Shown here one piece after another: positions 34,185 through 43,258 of a DNA stretch of 64,000 nucleotides. The position numbers and the translations under genes are program-made. Source of the stretch: Syntrophaceae bacterium UBA6087 (GTDB lineage Bacteria > Desulfobacterota > Desulfomonilia > UBA1062); the NCBI GenBank assembly GCA_002448235.1, contig DIXF01000005.1, forward strand, positions 124,001-188,000, written 5' to 3'. The notes beneath the pieces were generated by a model. That model saw only the letters and a program-made list of their open reading frames with translations. It ran no database searches and was not told the origin of the DNA. Numbering within the stretch: position 1 is the stretch's first letter; each line of letters begins with the position of its first letter.

Positions 34185-35399
34185 TTGAAGCCCTCCTTGA
34201 GCGGAATCGGCCTGCTCCTGCTCTTCATTCTCACCCTGTGCTCACCGGCAGGGGCGCAGACGGTCTTCGACATCGGCGGGCCGGGCGAGCGGTACGACCG
34301 GTGCGTTGTCGAGCTTCCCCTGGGCGGTCACCATCGCCGCGACCGGGAGCTCTACCCGGCCAGGGGCTTCCGCTACTCGGGCAGCTACTCGCTCGTGTAC
34401 CTGGTCAACGTCCTGCCCGGCGATTACAGCGTCGTACTGTCGTATCCAGCCACAACCGCCAGTTTAAGCCCGGCGGTTTCGATCTTCGATCGGTGGCCGC
34501 ACGACGCACAGGCGCGGCGGTTCGATCTGCCCATGGGCCCCACGGTGAGGACCAAGCCGAAAAAGATCGAGTACCGGTGGCATGTGGGCGTCTCCCCCAA
34601 GAGCACGAGCACCCTGCTCTACATATCCGTGGAGGTGCCTGCCGGGGGATACGGCTCTTCCGTATTTCCCCATTCGGTATCCATCATAAGCCCCCCGTCC
34701 ATGCCGATGAATACGCTCGAAAAGGGCGTAACGTTCCTGACGGGCCCCATGGACCTCGTCCTTGCCAGCGGACAGGGCACGGTTTCCTATGTGGTGGAGA
34801 AACCCGAGCAGGCCTTTGACACGACGGTTCTGCCCGTGCTGCCGATCCCCGGAGACATCGTAAAGAACGGATCGTTCAGGGACGGCCTCAACAGCTGGCT
34901 TCCTCACCGCGGCCGGACCGTGTCGCAGGATGTCACGTCGTTTGCCCTTCAAGACAAAGCCCTGAGGATAACAGGAACCTCCGGCAAGGTCCGGGAAGGG
35001 GTGATGCAGAAGATCAACGCCGACGTATCGGGCGCTGCGTCACTGTTCCTGCGGGCGGACGTAAAGGTGACGGAACAGACTTTAGGCGGAACAGGCCCCG
35101 AAGGCATCGACGCGCCGATTGCCATAGCGGTGGGCTACCGGGATTCCTCCGGCAAGGAAGCGCGCAAGGATCTGCTGTTCTGGAAAGGCTTCTATGCCCT
35201 CTCCCCCGAAGAGCCCAACAAGACCGCTTCGGGGCAGAAGGTGCCCAAGGGCGCCTGGTACCGTTATATCTTCGACCTTATGCAGCTCGATCCAAAGCCC
35301 GCGACCATCCTCTTTATCTCGCTGGAAGGCTCGGGCTGGCCCGCACGCGAAGGTTGGATCTCTGAAGTGCATCTCATCAAATCAGGTGGTGACAAATGA
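34185..35399 (+). CDS. Exported protein of unknown function (404 aa)
   Basis: TTG start after AGGAA, then a signal peptide (GIGLLLLFILTLCSPAGAQ). The mature part is beta-rich. The C-terminal half (about 225-400; NGSFRDGLNSWLPHRG to GWISEVHLIK) looks like a carbohydrate-binding-type jelly roll, judged only from its G-x-W and beta pattern. Coupled to the CsgG-like gene and overlapping the PASTA gene. No family name can be given. Confidence 0.7.
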   Translation: MKPSLSGIGLLLLFILTLCSPAGAQTVFDIGGPGERYDRCVVELPLGGHHRRDRELYPARGFRYSGSYSLVYLVNVLPGDYSVVLSYPATTASLSPAVSIFDRWPHDAQARRFDLPMGPTVRTKPKKIEYRWHVGVSPKSTSTLLYISVEVPAGGYGSSVFPHSVSIISPPSMPMNTLEKGVTFLTGPMDLVLASGQGTVSYVVEKPEQAFDTTVLPVLPIPGDIVKNGSFRDGLNSWLPHRGRTVSQDVTSFALQDKALRITGTSGKVREGVMQKINADVSGAASLFLRADVKVTEQTLGGTGPEGIDAPIAIAVGYRDSSGKEARKDLLFWKGFYALSPEEPNKTASGQKVPKGAWYRYIFDLMQLDPKPATILFISLEGSGWPAREGWISEVHLIKSGGDK

Positions 35400-36085
35400 A
35401 AAAAACGCTCTCAATCCCGGCACTGTCGTGTGTATTCGTCTTTTCCCTTGCCCTTGCCCTGTGCGCAGGCCCGCTTGACAGGACAAACGTTCAGCCCCGC
35501 ACCAACCCCACGACCCAGTCCATGATCAGGGTCCCGGGCGTGGTCGGCGTGGACTGGCAGACGGCCATGTCATCCATCCAGCAGGCAGGATTGAGCGTAA
35601 GCGTCAAGCCCTCGAAGAAGAAGCCCGAAGGGTTCGAGGGAAAGGTCGTTTCCCAGGTGCCCGGCGCCGGGGGAATTGCGATGTACGGCACCAGCGTCAC
35701 CATCTATGTATACCAGGTCCAGAATACTCCTGCGGGCGACTCTATGAGCGGCACGAACTGGGGCACACAGTCTTCAGGATCGACCCCGGCATCCGCCTAT
35801 CCTTCTCCCGGTGCTGACGGAACAGCTCCCCCCCAGCAGTACTATCCGCCCGCCACCGGCGGGGTGCCGGCACAGGGGTCTCAGCAGTTCCAGATGCAGC
35901 AGTATTACTATCCGCCACAGGATGCGGGCGGGACACCGGGACAGGACCAGTCGGGGTGGGGGAATACCGGGACGCAGGACCCGAATGCACAGAGCGGTCA
36001 GCAGTTTACTCCCGATGGGTATCCGGCACCGCAGGGAGAACAGGGTTCGGTTCCTGTAGAGTCACAGCCCGTCCCTGCGCAGTGA
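35396..36085 (+). CDS. Exported PASTA-domain protein with Pro/Gln/Tyr-rich tail
   Basis: A 229-aa protein. Signal peptide ALSCVFVFSLALALCAG, one PASTA domain (about 43-107; RVPGVVGVDWQTAMSSIQQA, then VSQVPGAGG), then about 120 residues of low-complexity sequence rich in Pro, Gln, Gly and Tyr with repeated QQYYPP/QQYYYPP. PASTA domains often bind cell-wall material; the tail suggests a flexible surface or aggregation-prone region. It overlaps the preceding gene by four bases (ATGA). Confidence 0.8.
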   Translation: MKKTLSIPALSCVFVFSLALALCAGPLDRTNVQPRTNPTTQSMIRVPGVVGVDWQTAMSSIQQAGLSVSVKPSKKKPEGFEGKVVSQVPGAGGIAMYGTSVTIYVYQVQNTPAGDSMSGTNWGTQSSGSTPASAYPSPGADGTAPPQQYYPPATGGVPAQGSQQFQMQQYYYPPQDAGGTPGQDQSGWGNTGTQDPNAQSGQQFTPDGYPAPQGEQGSVPVESQPVPAQ

Positions 36086-36194
36086 GGATCCTGGGCGTTA
36101 AGGCAGCCGTGACCGGGCTTGGAGGGAAAACAAAAACGGTTTCCCCTGCCTGTATACTATTTCACCGGTTTGATATGCGTGCAGATACGAGATT

Positions 36195-36890
36195 ATGGGC
36201 CTACCACTTCGAAGAACAGACCTGAACAGGCAGACGCACTTTTCGTTTTCATGCAGCCGATGCCTACGCTGCTGCCGCCATAAGACGATCCAGGTCAATC
36301 CGTTTGAGCTCGCACGCCTGGCAGGCGGCCTTCGGATATCCACTGCCGATTTCGCTGCACGCTATACGCATGCAGGCGGGACCGTGTTGAACTGGGAAGA
36401 AGACGGTACGTGCGTCTTTCTCGATGCTTTAGGCTGCAGTGTGCATCGGGACCGTCCCCTTGTCTGCCGCCTATACCCCCTCGGCCGCCATATTTACGGC
36501 TCGGGGCAGGAAAGCTTTTCGGAGGTAGAGCCTGATCCCGGGTGCAAAGGAAAGTACGGCGAAGACGGAACAATCGCCGACTATCTCGCATCCCAGGGGG
36601 CACAGCCTTTTATGGAGGCGGCTGACCGGTACCTGGACCTGTTCCTGAAACTGTACCTGGTTTTAAAGGAGGACGCGGAAGAGCCGGCACAGCACGATGC
36701 GATCGTGGATGTCTTTCAGCGGTTCTCCCGGGGATTCCGTGAAGGCGACCGCATCCTGACGGACATGGATACTGTCGTGGCCGCTTATTGCGAAGCCGCC
36801 GCCTTACCGCTCCCTGACAATATGGAAGAAAAGATGTCGCTCCACATACTTGCGGTGGAGGCCTGGGCAAAAACTACGAAAAGGAGTTGA
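36195..36890 (+). CDS. YkgJ-family cysteine cluster protein
   Basis: A 231-aa protein with the family cluster CSRCLRCCRH (about 20-29), CVFLDALGCSVHRDRPLVCRLYP split by a few residues (about 73-95), and a further Cys in DPGCKGKYG. The family is thought to bind zinc or an Fe-S cluster; functions are mostly unknown. Soluble. It lies between the PASTA gene and the coiled-coil gene and ends six bases before the latter. Confidence 0.82.
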   Translation: MGLPLRRTDLNRQTHFSFSCSRCLRCCRHKTIQVNPFELARLAGGLRISTADFAARYTHAGGTVLNWEEDGTCVFLDALGCSVHRDRPLVCRLYPLGRHIYGSGQESFSEVEPDPGCKGKYGEDGTIADYLASQGAQPFMEAADRYLDLFLKLYLVLKEDAEEPAQHDAIVDVFQRFSRGFREGDRILTDMDTVVAAYCEAAALPLPDNMEEKMSLHILAVEAWAKTTKRS

Positions 36891-36895
36891 ACGCG

Positions 36896-37435
36896 ATGAA
36901 GAAAGAGAAAAGGGATCAGCAGCAGACCTCTTCAGGAAAGGGCAAAAACATTGCACACGCGATTACCGTCGCAACCGTTGTCGCATCGCTCGGAGCTTCT
37001 CTTGGTGTAAACGTCGGGGACCTGCTCGCGGTTGAACCTTCTGCCGGCCAGCCGGTAAACCTGGGAGAGGTCACCTCCGGCCAGAGAAGGATTGCAGATC
37101 AGCTCAAGCAGATTCAGGCGCAGCAGATAAAGCTTTCCGGTCAGATCAACCTTCTTCAGGCTCGGCAGGGTAAATTTACCCCGGCACAGCATAAAGATCT
37201 CCAGACGAGCGAGATGACCCTGTCCCGTCAGATCAAGGACCTTCAGGCAAGCGATTCCGCCCTCTCGAACCAGATCAAGATCAGCGAGACAAACCAGTTC
37301 GTGATCATGAATCAGGTCAAAAACGCCAAATCGTTAGAGAACAGCCTTTCGAGACAGATCAAGGACGTCCAGGCAAACCAGATAAAGCTGATAAACCAGA
37401 TAAAGGATCTCCAGGCAAGCCAGTTGAAGTATTAG
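36896..37435 (+). CDS. Repetitive coiled-coil protein with N-terminal hydrophobic segment
   Basis: A 179-aa protein. A basic N-terminus, then one hydrophobic segment (AITVATVVASLGASLGV, about 23-39) that is either a signal peptide or an anchor. From residue 60 to the end it is coiled coil built of variants of QIKDLQASxxxLxNQ (for example at 37231, 37354 and 37402). The DNA repeats as well, suggesting recent unit duplication. AAAGGAG lies nine bases before ATG 36896. Resembles a fibrous tether; no family known. Confidence 0.72.
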   Translation: MKKEKRDQQQTSSGKGKNIAHAITVATVVASLGASLGVNVGDLLAVEPSAGQPVNLGEVTSGQRRIADQLKQIQAQQIKLSGQINLLQARQGKFTPAQHKDLQTSEMTLSRQIKDLQASDSALSNQIKISETNQFVIMNQVKNAKSLENSLSRQIKDVQANQIKLINQIKDLQASQLKY

Positions 37436-37447
37436 TACCTCAGGGGA

Positions 37448-37975
37448 CTAGTCCATGACCCATATGCGCTTGAACCTCTTTTGCTCTTCGGACCAGTAGA
37501 AAAGGCAGCTCTCCCTGCCCTCTTTTGAATACAGTATGCCGGGCAGTTTCAAGGTAAACTGCCCGGGCTCTCCCGAATCGCAGTCGAAGTAGAGCCTGCC
37601 GCAGGTCGTATCGTATGTCCCGGGAGCAGCGACCCTGATGCCGACCGCGTCCAGCCACCAGGTTTCTTCCAGGGTATCGAGGATACAAGTCTTATAGCCG
37701 TGCCCCTGGGAAACAAATGCATAAACGGCGGCCGCCCCTTTCGACTTGTTCACCAGCACCATCGCCTCGTCACGGATGCCGTCGGCGTTGAAGTCCTCGC
37801 TGATCTTCGTAAAACGGCGGGGGTCTTCCTTGAAAAAAACCGCCGGAGATTCTGTCCGCTCCAGGGCCTGCCATCCTTCCGGCACCGGTGCGGCACCCAG
37901 GCACAGCACAGCCGGCAGCACGGCAAGGAAACGTTTCAGGCGCTTTAAAAGACGCTCCTTCCGATGCAGATGCAC
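37448..37975 (-). CDS. Exported hypothetical protein with DxNxDGxxD calcium-type loop
   Basis: A 175-aa protein. GTG start at 37975 chosen because GGAGG lies seven bases before it and it leaves a proper signal peptide (RLKRFLAVLPAVLCLGAAP). The mature part carries EDFNADGIRDEAMVLVN, an EF-hand-like DxNxDGxxDE loop as found in FG-GAP/VCBS or dockerin-type repeats. Paired Cys (GRLYFDCDSG, ESCLFYW) may form a disulphide. Function unknown. It converges with the coiled-coil gene. Confidence 0.7.
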   Translation of the reverse strand: MHLHRKERLLKRLKRFLAVLPAVLCLGAAPVPEGWQALERTESPAVFFKEDPRRFTKISEDFNADGIRDEAMVLVNKSKGAAAVYAFVSQGHGYKTCILDTLEETWWLDAVGIRVAAPGTYDTTCGRLYFDCDSGEPGQFTLKLPGILYSKEGRESCLFYWSEEQKRFKRIWVMD

Positions 37976-38298
37976 GTGATATCCTCCCGATGACCATGAT
38001 CGGCCTTTGCCCTTTCTTATCGTCTGCGCGAAGGCTCTTATAAAATCCATCTTCATAAAAATCCTTGCCCCTGCGTCGCCAATGAATCCACATCCGTGCT
38101 GCCGCCTTTTCATCCCCTCCAGTGAATCTCCGAAACCTGCCTCTTTACCCGTCGGCAAGAGCTTTGGCGGAAGCGGCCTTCATTGATGCGGGGCGCCCTT
38201 GCGGCTATTATTATCAGAGTGGGATCATGATCCCCAGCCAGTGAGACATGCTCACACGCACGTCAGAAAAAACCTCTCACTCAAGGAGGACTGCTGTC

Positions 38299-38829
38299 AT
38301 GGCAAGCCGCCATCGCTACAACGTCTGCACAAAACGCAGCATCACCATACACAAGAGCCCGGAAGAACTGTACCATGCCTGGCGCGATCCGGGGAAACTG
38401 GTGAACTTCCTTTCCGGTGCCGCGGAAGTCAGTGTCCTGGATGACCGCCGCTCGCTCTGGATCTCCGATATCCCGGGAAAAGGCTGTGTTTCGTGGGAGG
38501 CGGAGATAATCACCGACCGGACGGACAAATCCCTTTCCTGGCGCACGGTCAATACCACGGGGTTCGGCCATACGGGCTCGGTACATTTTGCCGCTGCTCC
38601 GAACAGCCTGGGCACGGAGGTCGGCTTGGAGGTATGCACCCGGATCACCGGCGGCCGCCTGGGAAAGGCGGTCGCGAAGATGCTGGGACGGTCGCCTGAG
38701 GACTATGTGTCTCAGACGCTGCACAACTTCAAGCAGCTCATGGAAACAGGAGAGGTGGCTACGAACAAGGGGCCTTCGGGCCGTGAAAAAGCTCCGGTTG
38801 AACAATGCGGACAGGGAGGAGCGTTATGA
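38299..38829 (+). CDS. SRPBCC (START/Bet v1-like) family protein
   Basis: A 176-aa protein with the COG5637-type pattern: SITIHKSPEELYHAWRDPGK, then WEAEIITDRTDKSLSWRT, and a C-terminal amphipathic helix ending FKQLMETGEV. Members bind hydrophobic ligands; no substrate is known here. AAGGAGG precedes ATG 38299. Its stop overlaps the ATG of the alcohol dehydrogenase. This SRPBCC-ADH pairing is often seen in stress gene sets (general knowledge, not tested here). Confidence 0.85.
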   Translation: MASRHRYNVCTKRSITIHKSPEELYHAWRDPGKLVNFLSGAAEVSVLDDRRSLWISDIPGKGCVSWEAEIITDRTDKSLSWRTVNTTGFGHTGSVHFAAAPNSLGTEVGLEVCTRITGGRLGKAVAKMLGRSPEDYVSQTLHNFKQLMETGEVATNKGPSGREKAPVEQCGQGGAL

Positions 38830-40001
38830 GAGCTGCGTGCTGGCAGGATAAACATACGGTCGAGGTGCGGAATGTGCCCGATCCGGAAATCGTCAATCCG
38901 CATGATATCATCCTCAAAGTCACGCACACGACGATCTGCGGGTCCGATCTCCATCTCTATGACGGGGTGGTCCCCGGCATGAGCAAAGGCGACATCATCG
39001 GACACGAGCCTGTCGGGGAAGTTGAGGAGGCAGGATCTGCGGTCGGGAAGCACAAGGTAGGAGACCGGGTTGCGGTTTCCTCGGTCATCGGGTGCGGCCG
39101 GTGCTTCTACTGCAGGAACCAGGAGTTCTCCATGTGCGACAACTCCAACCCCAATGCCTGGATGCAGGAGAAGGTCTACACGTACCCTACTGCGGGCATC
39201 TTCGGCTACTCTCACCTGTTCGGCGGATATCCGGGCGCCCAGGCAGAGTATCTGCGCGTCCCGTATGCAGATGTCGGGGCCTTTTCCATACCAGAAGGCA
39301 TAAGCTCCGAGCAGGCTGTCTGCATCACCGATGCCTTTCCCACCGGCTTCATGGGAGCAGACCTGTGCGGACTGAAAGGCGGGGAGACAGTCGTCGTCTG
39401 GGGAGCGGGCCCGGTGGGTCTGTTCGTAATGAAATCCGCACGCCTCCTCGGGGCTGAGCGGGTCATTGCCGTGGACAACATCCCGTATCGCCTGGAGACG
39501 GCGCGCGAGCAGTGCGGGGCGGAGACGCTCGACTTCACCGAAACCGGCGTGACCGACACGTTACGGGAAATGACGGCCGGCCGGGGCCCGGACTGCTGCA
39601 TCGACGCCTGCGGGATGGAGGCCCACGGCACCAATGCCTTTGTGGGGGCCTATGACGCTGTCAAGCAGGCGGTGATGCTCGAGAACGACCGAGGGCACGT
39701 TGTCCGCCAGATGATCGAGGCATGCCGCAAGGGCGGCACGATCGTCATCATGGGGGTATACTCGCTGTTCGTGGACAAGTTCCCGCTTGGCGCAGCCTTC
39801 AACAAAGGGCTCACCTTCCGCATGGGACAGATGCACGGCCCCAAGTACATACAGCGCCTGTTCGACTATACGCTCCAGGGCAAGATAGATCCGAGCTTCT
39901 GCCTCACGAACAAGTTCCTGCTCAACGAGATCCCCCACGCATACGAGGTCTTCAAAAAACGGACGGACAATTGCGTCAAGGTTCTGGTGAAGGTTTCCTG
40001 A
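38826..40001 (+). CDS. Zinc-dependent alcohol dehydrogenase (formaldehyde-dehydrogenase-like)
   Basis: A 391-aa MDR dehydrogenase. The catalytic zinc site has CGSDLHLYD and GHEPVGEVEE; the structural zinc site has CGRCFYCRNQEFSMC; the NAD fold has WGAGPVGLFVMKSA followed by VIAVDNIPYRLETA. The extended C-terminal half and the HEPVG motif place it with glutathione-independent formaldehyde dehydrogenase-like and polyol dehydrogenases. Substrate not known. GGAGGAG precedes the ATG. Confidence 0.9.
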   Translation: MRAACWQDKHTVEVRNVPDPEIVNPHDIILKVTHTTICGSDLHLYDGVVPGMSKGDIIGHEPVGEVEEAGSAVGKHKVGDRVAVSSVIGCGRCFYCRNQEFSMCDNSNPNAWMQEKVYTYPTAGIFGYSHLFGGYPGAQAEYLRVPYADVGAFSIPEGISSEQAVCITDAFPTGFMGADLCGLKGGETVVVWGAGPVGLFVMKSARLLGAERVIAVDNIPYRLETAREQCGAETLDFTETGVTDTLREMTAGRGPDCCIDACGMEAHGTNAFVGAYDAVKQAVMLENDRGHVVRQMIEACRKGGTIVIMGVYSLFVDKFPLGAAFNKGLTFRMGQMHGPKYIQRLFDYTLQGKIDPSFCLTNKFLLNEIPHAYEVFKKRTDNCVKVLVKVS

Positions 40002-40099
40002 TTGTTCAGGCTGATCTTAAAGAGAGGGTTATCGGAATAATATTGTATTGGTTTTCGTTGAAATTATTCCTGAAATACTGAATTGCCATTCAATATTCC

Positions 40100-40128
40100 T
40101 TGACAGAAGCTTTAGCCTTTATTATGCT
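40100..40128 (+). promoter_or_regulatory. Sigma-70 promoter of the TonB receptor operon
   Basis: TTGACA (40100-40105), 17-base spacer and TATGCT (40123-40128). The -10 box lies inside the operator-like site at 40121-40142, as expected for repression. Confidence 0.6.
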
Positions 40129-40142
40129 AATTGGTATATATG
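40121..40142 (-). promoter_or_regulatory. Candidate operator S1 (TATG-N10-CATA family, variant)
   Basis: On the minus strand the right half is TTAGCATAAT, sharing TAGCATAAT with S3 and S4. The left half has TATA instead of TATG at the right distance. It is 28 bases before the receptor ATG and overlaps the -10 box. Confidence 0.5.
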
Positions 40143-40170
40143 CAAATTACAGCTTAGTGGAGGATGCTTT

Positions 40171-42258
40171 ATGAGGAGTTTATGTGGTGCTTTGATAGCG
40201 TTCGCTCTTCTCTTTTCGTTGCCGGCGTATGCCGAGGAAGAGAAGCCGGACACAGGGCAGAAACTGGAGGAGGTAGTCGTTACCGCCACCAAGACGAAAC
40301 AGGAAAAGGGCCAGGCGCCCGCTTCGGTTGACGTGGTGCCCGGTGAGGAGATCAGGGAAAAGAACCTGAACTTCGCGGACCAGGGGCTCCGGGAGCTTCC
40401 CGGTGTCTTCAGCGAGCGCAGGGGGGGCGTAACCGGGATCTCGGATTCCTTCGCGCCCCTTCACTTGAGGGGCACGCCCAATGCCTCGCAGTCGCTGGTC
40501 CTTCTTGACGGTCAGCCCATGAACAACTACGAGGGCAACGTTCACTGGTGGGCCATCCCGGTCGAGAACATCGACCGGGTCGAGGTGGTGAGAGGCCCGT
40601 TCTCTTCTCTCTACGGCGGCGGCGCCATGGGCGGCGTCGTCAACATCATCACCAAGCCCGAGTCACCGCTTCTGGGTGTAACCTACGGGTACGGCAGCTA
40701 CCATACCCAGCTCGTCTCCGCGACCCACGGGTGGAAGATCGGCGACTTCACCTACAGCATCTCCGCACGGACATTGGAAATGGAGGACCCCGAACAGATC
40801 AGCACCGCACGCAATCCCGGGACGAACACCATCGCGCTGCAGCAGGCAGACGGCACCACCACCTATCTCCAGGGGTATACAAGCCAGAAAACAACGACCG
40901 ACGCACTCACAGCGGGAGTCACCTGGGACATGACCACGGAGTCGGCCCTCGATTTCAAGTTCACCCACGCGAACTACAAGCTCGACCCGGACGAGACGCA
41001 GACCTTCGACGGGGCCAGACTTTCCAATTCCTATCGCGAGCATGCGACGAATACCTACATCGTGTCGTACCGCAATGCCGATATCGAGAATGTGGAAGTG
41101 CTCTTCAACGCAGGGCTCACACACAACTACAAGGATCTCTTCATCTGGAACAACAATTCGACCGATTCCGTCAGGCCGAACTCTCACTATACCGCCGGCC
41201 TCCAGTCCAATCTTACCATGGGCGCCCATGTCCTGACCCTCGGGACAGACTGGAGCCTGGGCAGGATGTCGACCGTGGACGAGAATATCCTTCCCACACC
41301 GGACGACGACAAGGTTGCAAAAGGAAAGCTCCGCACCATCGGTCTCTTTGCACAGGATCAATGGAAGATAGTCGAAAAGGTCACCCTGTATACCAGCGCC
41401 CGGTACGACTCATGGAAGGCCTTCGATGCAGATACGAGCAGCAATATCACAGGGTTTCCGGTAGAAGTGTCGAGCAACTCCGAAAGCCATATCTCACCCA
41501 AGCTGAGCCTCGTCTACCAGCCCGACAAGTTCACCTCCATCCGCACTTCCGCAGGGGAAGCGTTCCGCGGCCCCACACTCTGGGAGGCCTTCAAGTATTC
41601 ACGCGGCAACAGATCGACTTCGCTCCCCAATCCCGACCTCGAGCCGGAGATCGTCCGCTCCTACGAAGTCGGGTTCGACCGGAACCTCTTTACCTATTTC
41701 GATTTCGGCGCGACCTATTTCGTCAACCATTTCAAAGATCTGATCTACCAGGTCGATGTCCCTGACGTCGATGGAGATGGAAGAGACGATTACCTCTACG
41801 AAAACGTGGGCAAGGCAAAATCGAAAGGCTACGAGCTGACGTTCGGGTTCAGACCGGTCAAGGAGGTATCCTTCTTCGCCAACCACACCAGGATCATCAC
41901 CAGGGTCCAGGATGTGGATGACCCGGATTTGGCCGCGGATATCGAAGGCAAAGAGTTCGCACGGGTACCCAGGTACATGTACAACTTAGGGACCAATATC
42001 GAGGTCGGGCCGGTCTATTCCCACGTGGTCGCACGATACGTGGGCGACAGCTTCCGGGACGCCGACAACGGCGATACTATCGACCACAGCATAAACGGCA
42101 ACGATCCCTATGCGGTAATGGACGTAAGCCTGGGATTCCGGATCAAGAACTTCGAGCTGACCGGCGCCGTGTATAACGTCTTCGGCCGCGAGTACTGGGA
42201 AAGCTACGACAAGAACCCGGGAAGAACCTATTTCGTGACAGTCACCGCACGGCTGTAA
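40171..42258 (+). CDS. TonB-dependent outer-membrane receptor
   Basis: A 695-aa protein. Signal peptide MRSLCGALIAFALLFSLPAYA; TonB box EEVVVTATKT; plug domain with LPGVFSERRG, LLDGQPMN and VRGPFSSLYGGGAMGGVVNI; then a 22-strand barrel ending RTYFVTVTARL with a terminal-type aromatic pattern. It takes up a scarce metal complex or cofactor by TonB energy. Ligand cannot be read from sequence. It heads an operon with its own exbB, exbD, tonB and ABC importer, and its promoter carries an operator-like site shared with modA and formate dehydrogenase genes, so molybdate or tungstate chelates are the favoured guess. GGAGG precedes ATG 40171. Confidence 0.93.
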   Translation: MRSLCGALIAFALLFSLPAYAEEEKPDTGQKLEEVVVTATKTKQEKGQAPASVDVVPGEEIREKNLNFADQGLRELPGVFSERRGGVTGISDSFAPLHLRGTPNASQSLVLLDGQPMNNYEGNVHWWAIPVENIDRVEVVRGPFSSLYGGGAMGGVVNIITKPESPLLGVTYGYGSYHTQLVSATHGWKIGDFTYSISARTLEMEDPEQISTARNPGTNTIALQQADGTTTYLQGYTSQKTTTDALTAGVTWDMTTESALDFKFTHANYKLDPDETQTFDGARLSNSYREHATNTYIVSYRNADIENVEVLFNAGLTHNYKDLFIWNNNSTDSVRPNSHYTAGLQSNLTMGAHVLTLGTDWSLGRMSTVDENILPTPDDDKVAKGKLRTIGLFAQDQWKIVEKVTLYTSARYDSWKAFDADTSSNITGFPVEVSSNSESHISPKLSLVYQPDKFTSIRTSAGEAFRGPTLWEAFKYSRGNRSTSLPNPDLEPEIVRSYEVGFDRNLFTYFDFGATYFVNHFKDLIYQVDVPDVDGDGRDDYLYENVGKAKSKGYELTFGFRPVKEVSFFANHTRIITRVQDVDDPDLAADIEGKEFARVPRYMYNLGTNIEVGPVYSHVVARYVGDSFRDADNGDTIDHSINGNDPYAVMDVSLGFRIKNFELTGAVYNVFGREYWESYDKNPGRTYFVTVTARL

Positions 42259-42285
42259 AAACTTCACTGCATAAAACAAATCTTT

Positions 42286-42318
42286 GCCCCGGATCTCTGT
42301 TTTTAAGAGGTCCGGGGC
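42286..42318 (+). other. Intercistronic hairpin between receptor gene and exbB
   Basis: GCCCCGGA and TCCGGGGC pair over 8 bp around a 17-base loop. No T run follows, so it is more likely an mRNA-stabilising or processing hairpin that sets receptor above transporter expression than a full terminator. Confidence 0.55.
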
Positions 42319-42339
42319 CTGTCTCGTAAAGGAGCTGTC

Positions 42340-42882
42340 ATGGACTGGCTTGCCAAGAGCGGCATCGTGGGCTACATACTCGCCGGGATCTCGGTGGTGA
42401 CTCTCGCCGTGTTTCTCGAACGGGTCGTCGTTCTCTTCCTTGAGCGGCGCAAGCTTTCTTCCGGCCAGGGGATCATGGAGAAGATCACGGACATGATCAA
42501 GGCCAACGCGGGTATGCCTCCCAATGAGCTGAGCGAGCTGATCTCGTTCAAGATCGAGGACAAGCTCGAGCAGCTCTCGTCGAGCATCACCTTCATCCGC
42601 CTGATATCCAGCGCATCTCCCCTGCTAGGCCTCCTGGGGACCGTGCTGGGCATGATCCAGGCGTTCAAGCAGGTCTCCGAGATGGGCGGCGCCGTGAAAC
42701 CCGCCGCCCTGGCTTCCGGCATCTGGGTGGCGCTGCTCACCACGGCGGAGGGGCTCATCATCGCCATCCCCGCCTTCTTCATGTACCACTACCTCCAGTA
42801 TTTCGTGGGAAGAATCGGCAAGATGATCGCCCGGCAGGCAGAGATCAGGATGATAGAACACGGCCATGATACGCATAAATAA
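42340..42882 (+). CDS. exbB: ExbB/TolQ-type proton channel
   Basis: A 180-aa inner-membrane protein of the MotA/TolQ/ExbB family. Three helices are visible: about 8-28, 95-115 and 127-150. The family core LISSASPLLGLLGTVLGMIQ and IWVALLTTAEGLIIAIP is intact. It converts proton motive force to movement of TonB. AAAGGAG before the ATG; overlaps exbD by 17 bases. Part of a dedicated TonB system for the receptor upstream. Confidence 0.93.
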   Translation: MDWLAKSGIVGYILAGISVVTLAVFLERVVVLFLERRKLSSGQGIMEKITDMIKANAGMPPNELSELISFKIEDKLEQLSSSITFIRLISSASPLLGLLGTVLGMIQAFKQVSEMGGAVKPAALASGIWVALLTTAEGLIIAIPAFFMYHYLQYFVGRIGKMIARQAEIRMIEHGHDTHK

Positions 42883-43258
42883 CAAGCCCAAGGATGACGA
42901 TTTCACCGGCATCGAGATCACGCCGCTTGTGGACGTGGTCTTCCTGCTGCTCATCTTCTTCCTCCTGACGCTCGTGACCGTCCATCCGAGCATCGAGCTC
43001 GCCCTGCCGGAGGCGTCTACCGCCAGGGTGCAGGATCGTTTGAGTCCGTATACAATAGCCGTGCGCGCAGACGGGACCTTTACCCTGAACAACGAGCCTG
43101 CCGTCATCGAAGACATCATGAAGATCCCTCCTTCGAGCGAGGTCGTGCTCCTCGAAGACAAGAAAGGCCCGTACGGGGTATTCATTACGATCCTCGATAC
43201 GCTGCGCAAAAACGGCATCGACAGGATATCGATCGTTACCGATGAGAAAGCTGAGTAG
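42866..43258 (+). CDS. exbD: ExbD/TolR-type protein
   Basis: A 130-aa protein: a short cytoplasmic tail, then one helix preceded by the essential Asp in ITPLVDVVFLLLIFFLL (Asp at about 23), then a periplasmic domain ending IDRISIVTDEKAE. It forms the channel complex with ExbB. Overlaps exbB and tonB, so the three are translationally coupled. Confidence 0.93.
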   Translation: MIRINNKPKDDDFTGIEITPLVDVVFLLLIFFLLTLVTVHPSIELALPEASTARVQDRLSPYTIAVRADGTFTLNNEPAVIEDIMKIPPSSEVVLLEDKKGPYGVFITILDTLRKNGIDRISIVTDEKAE

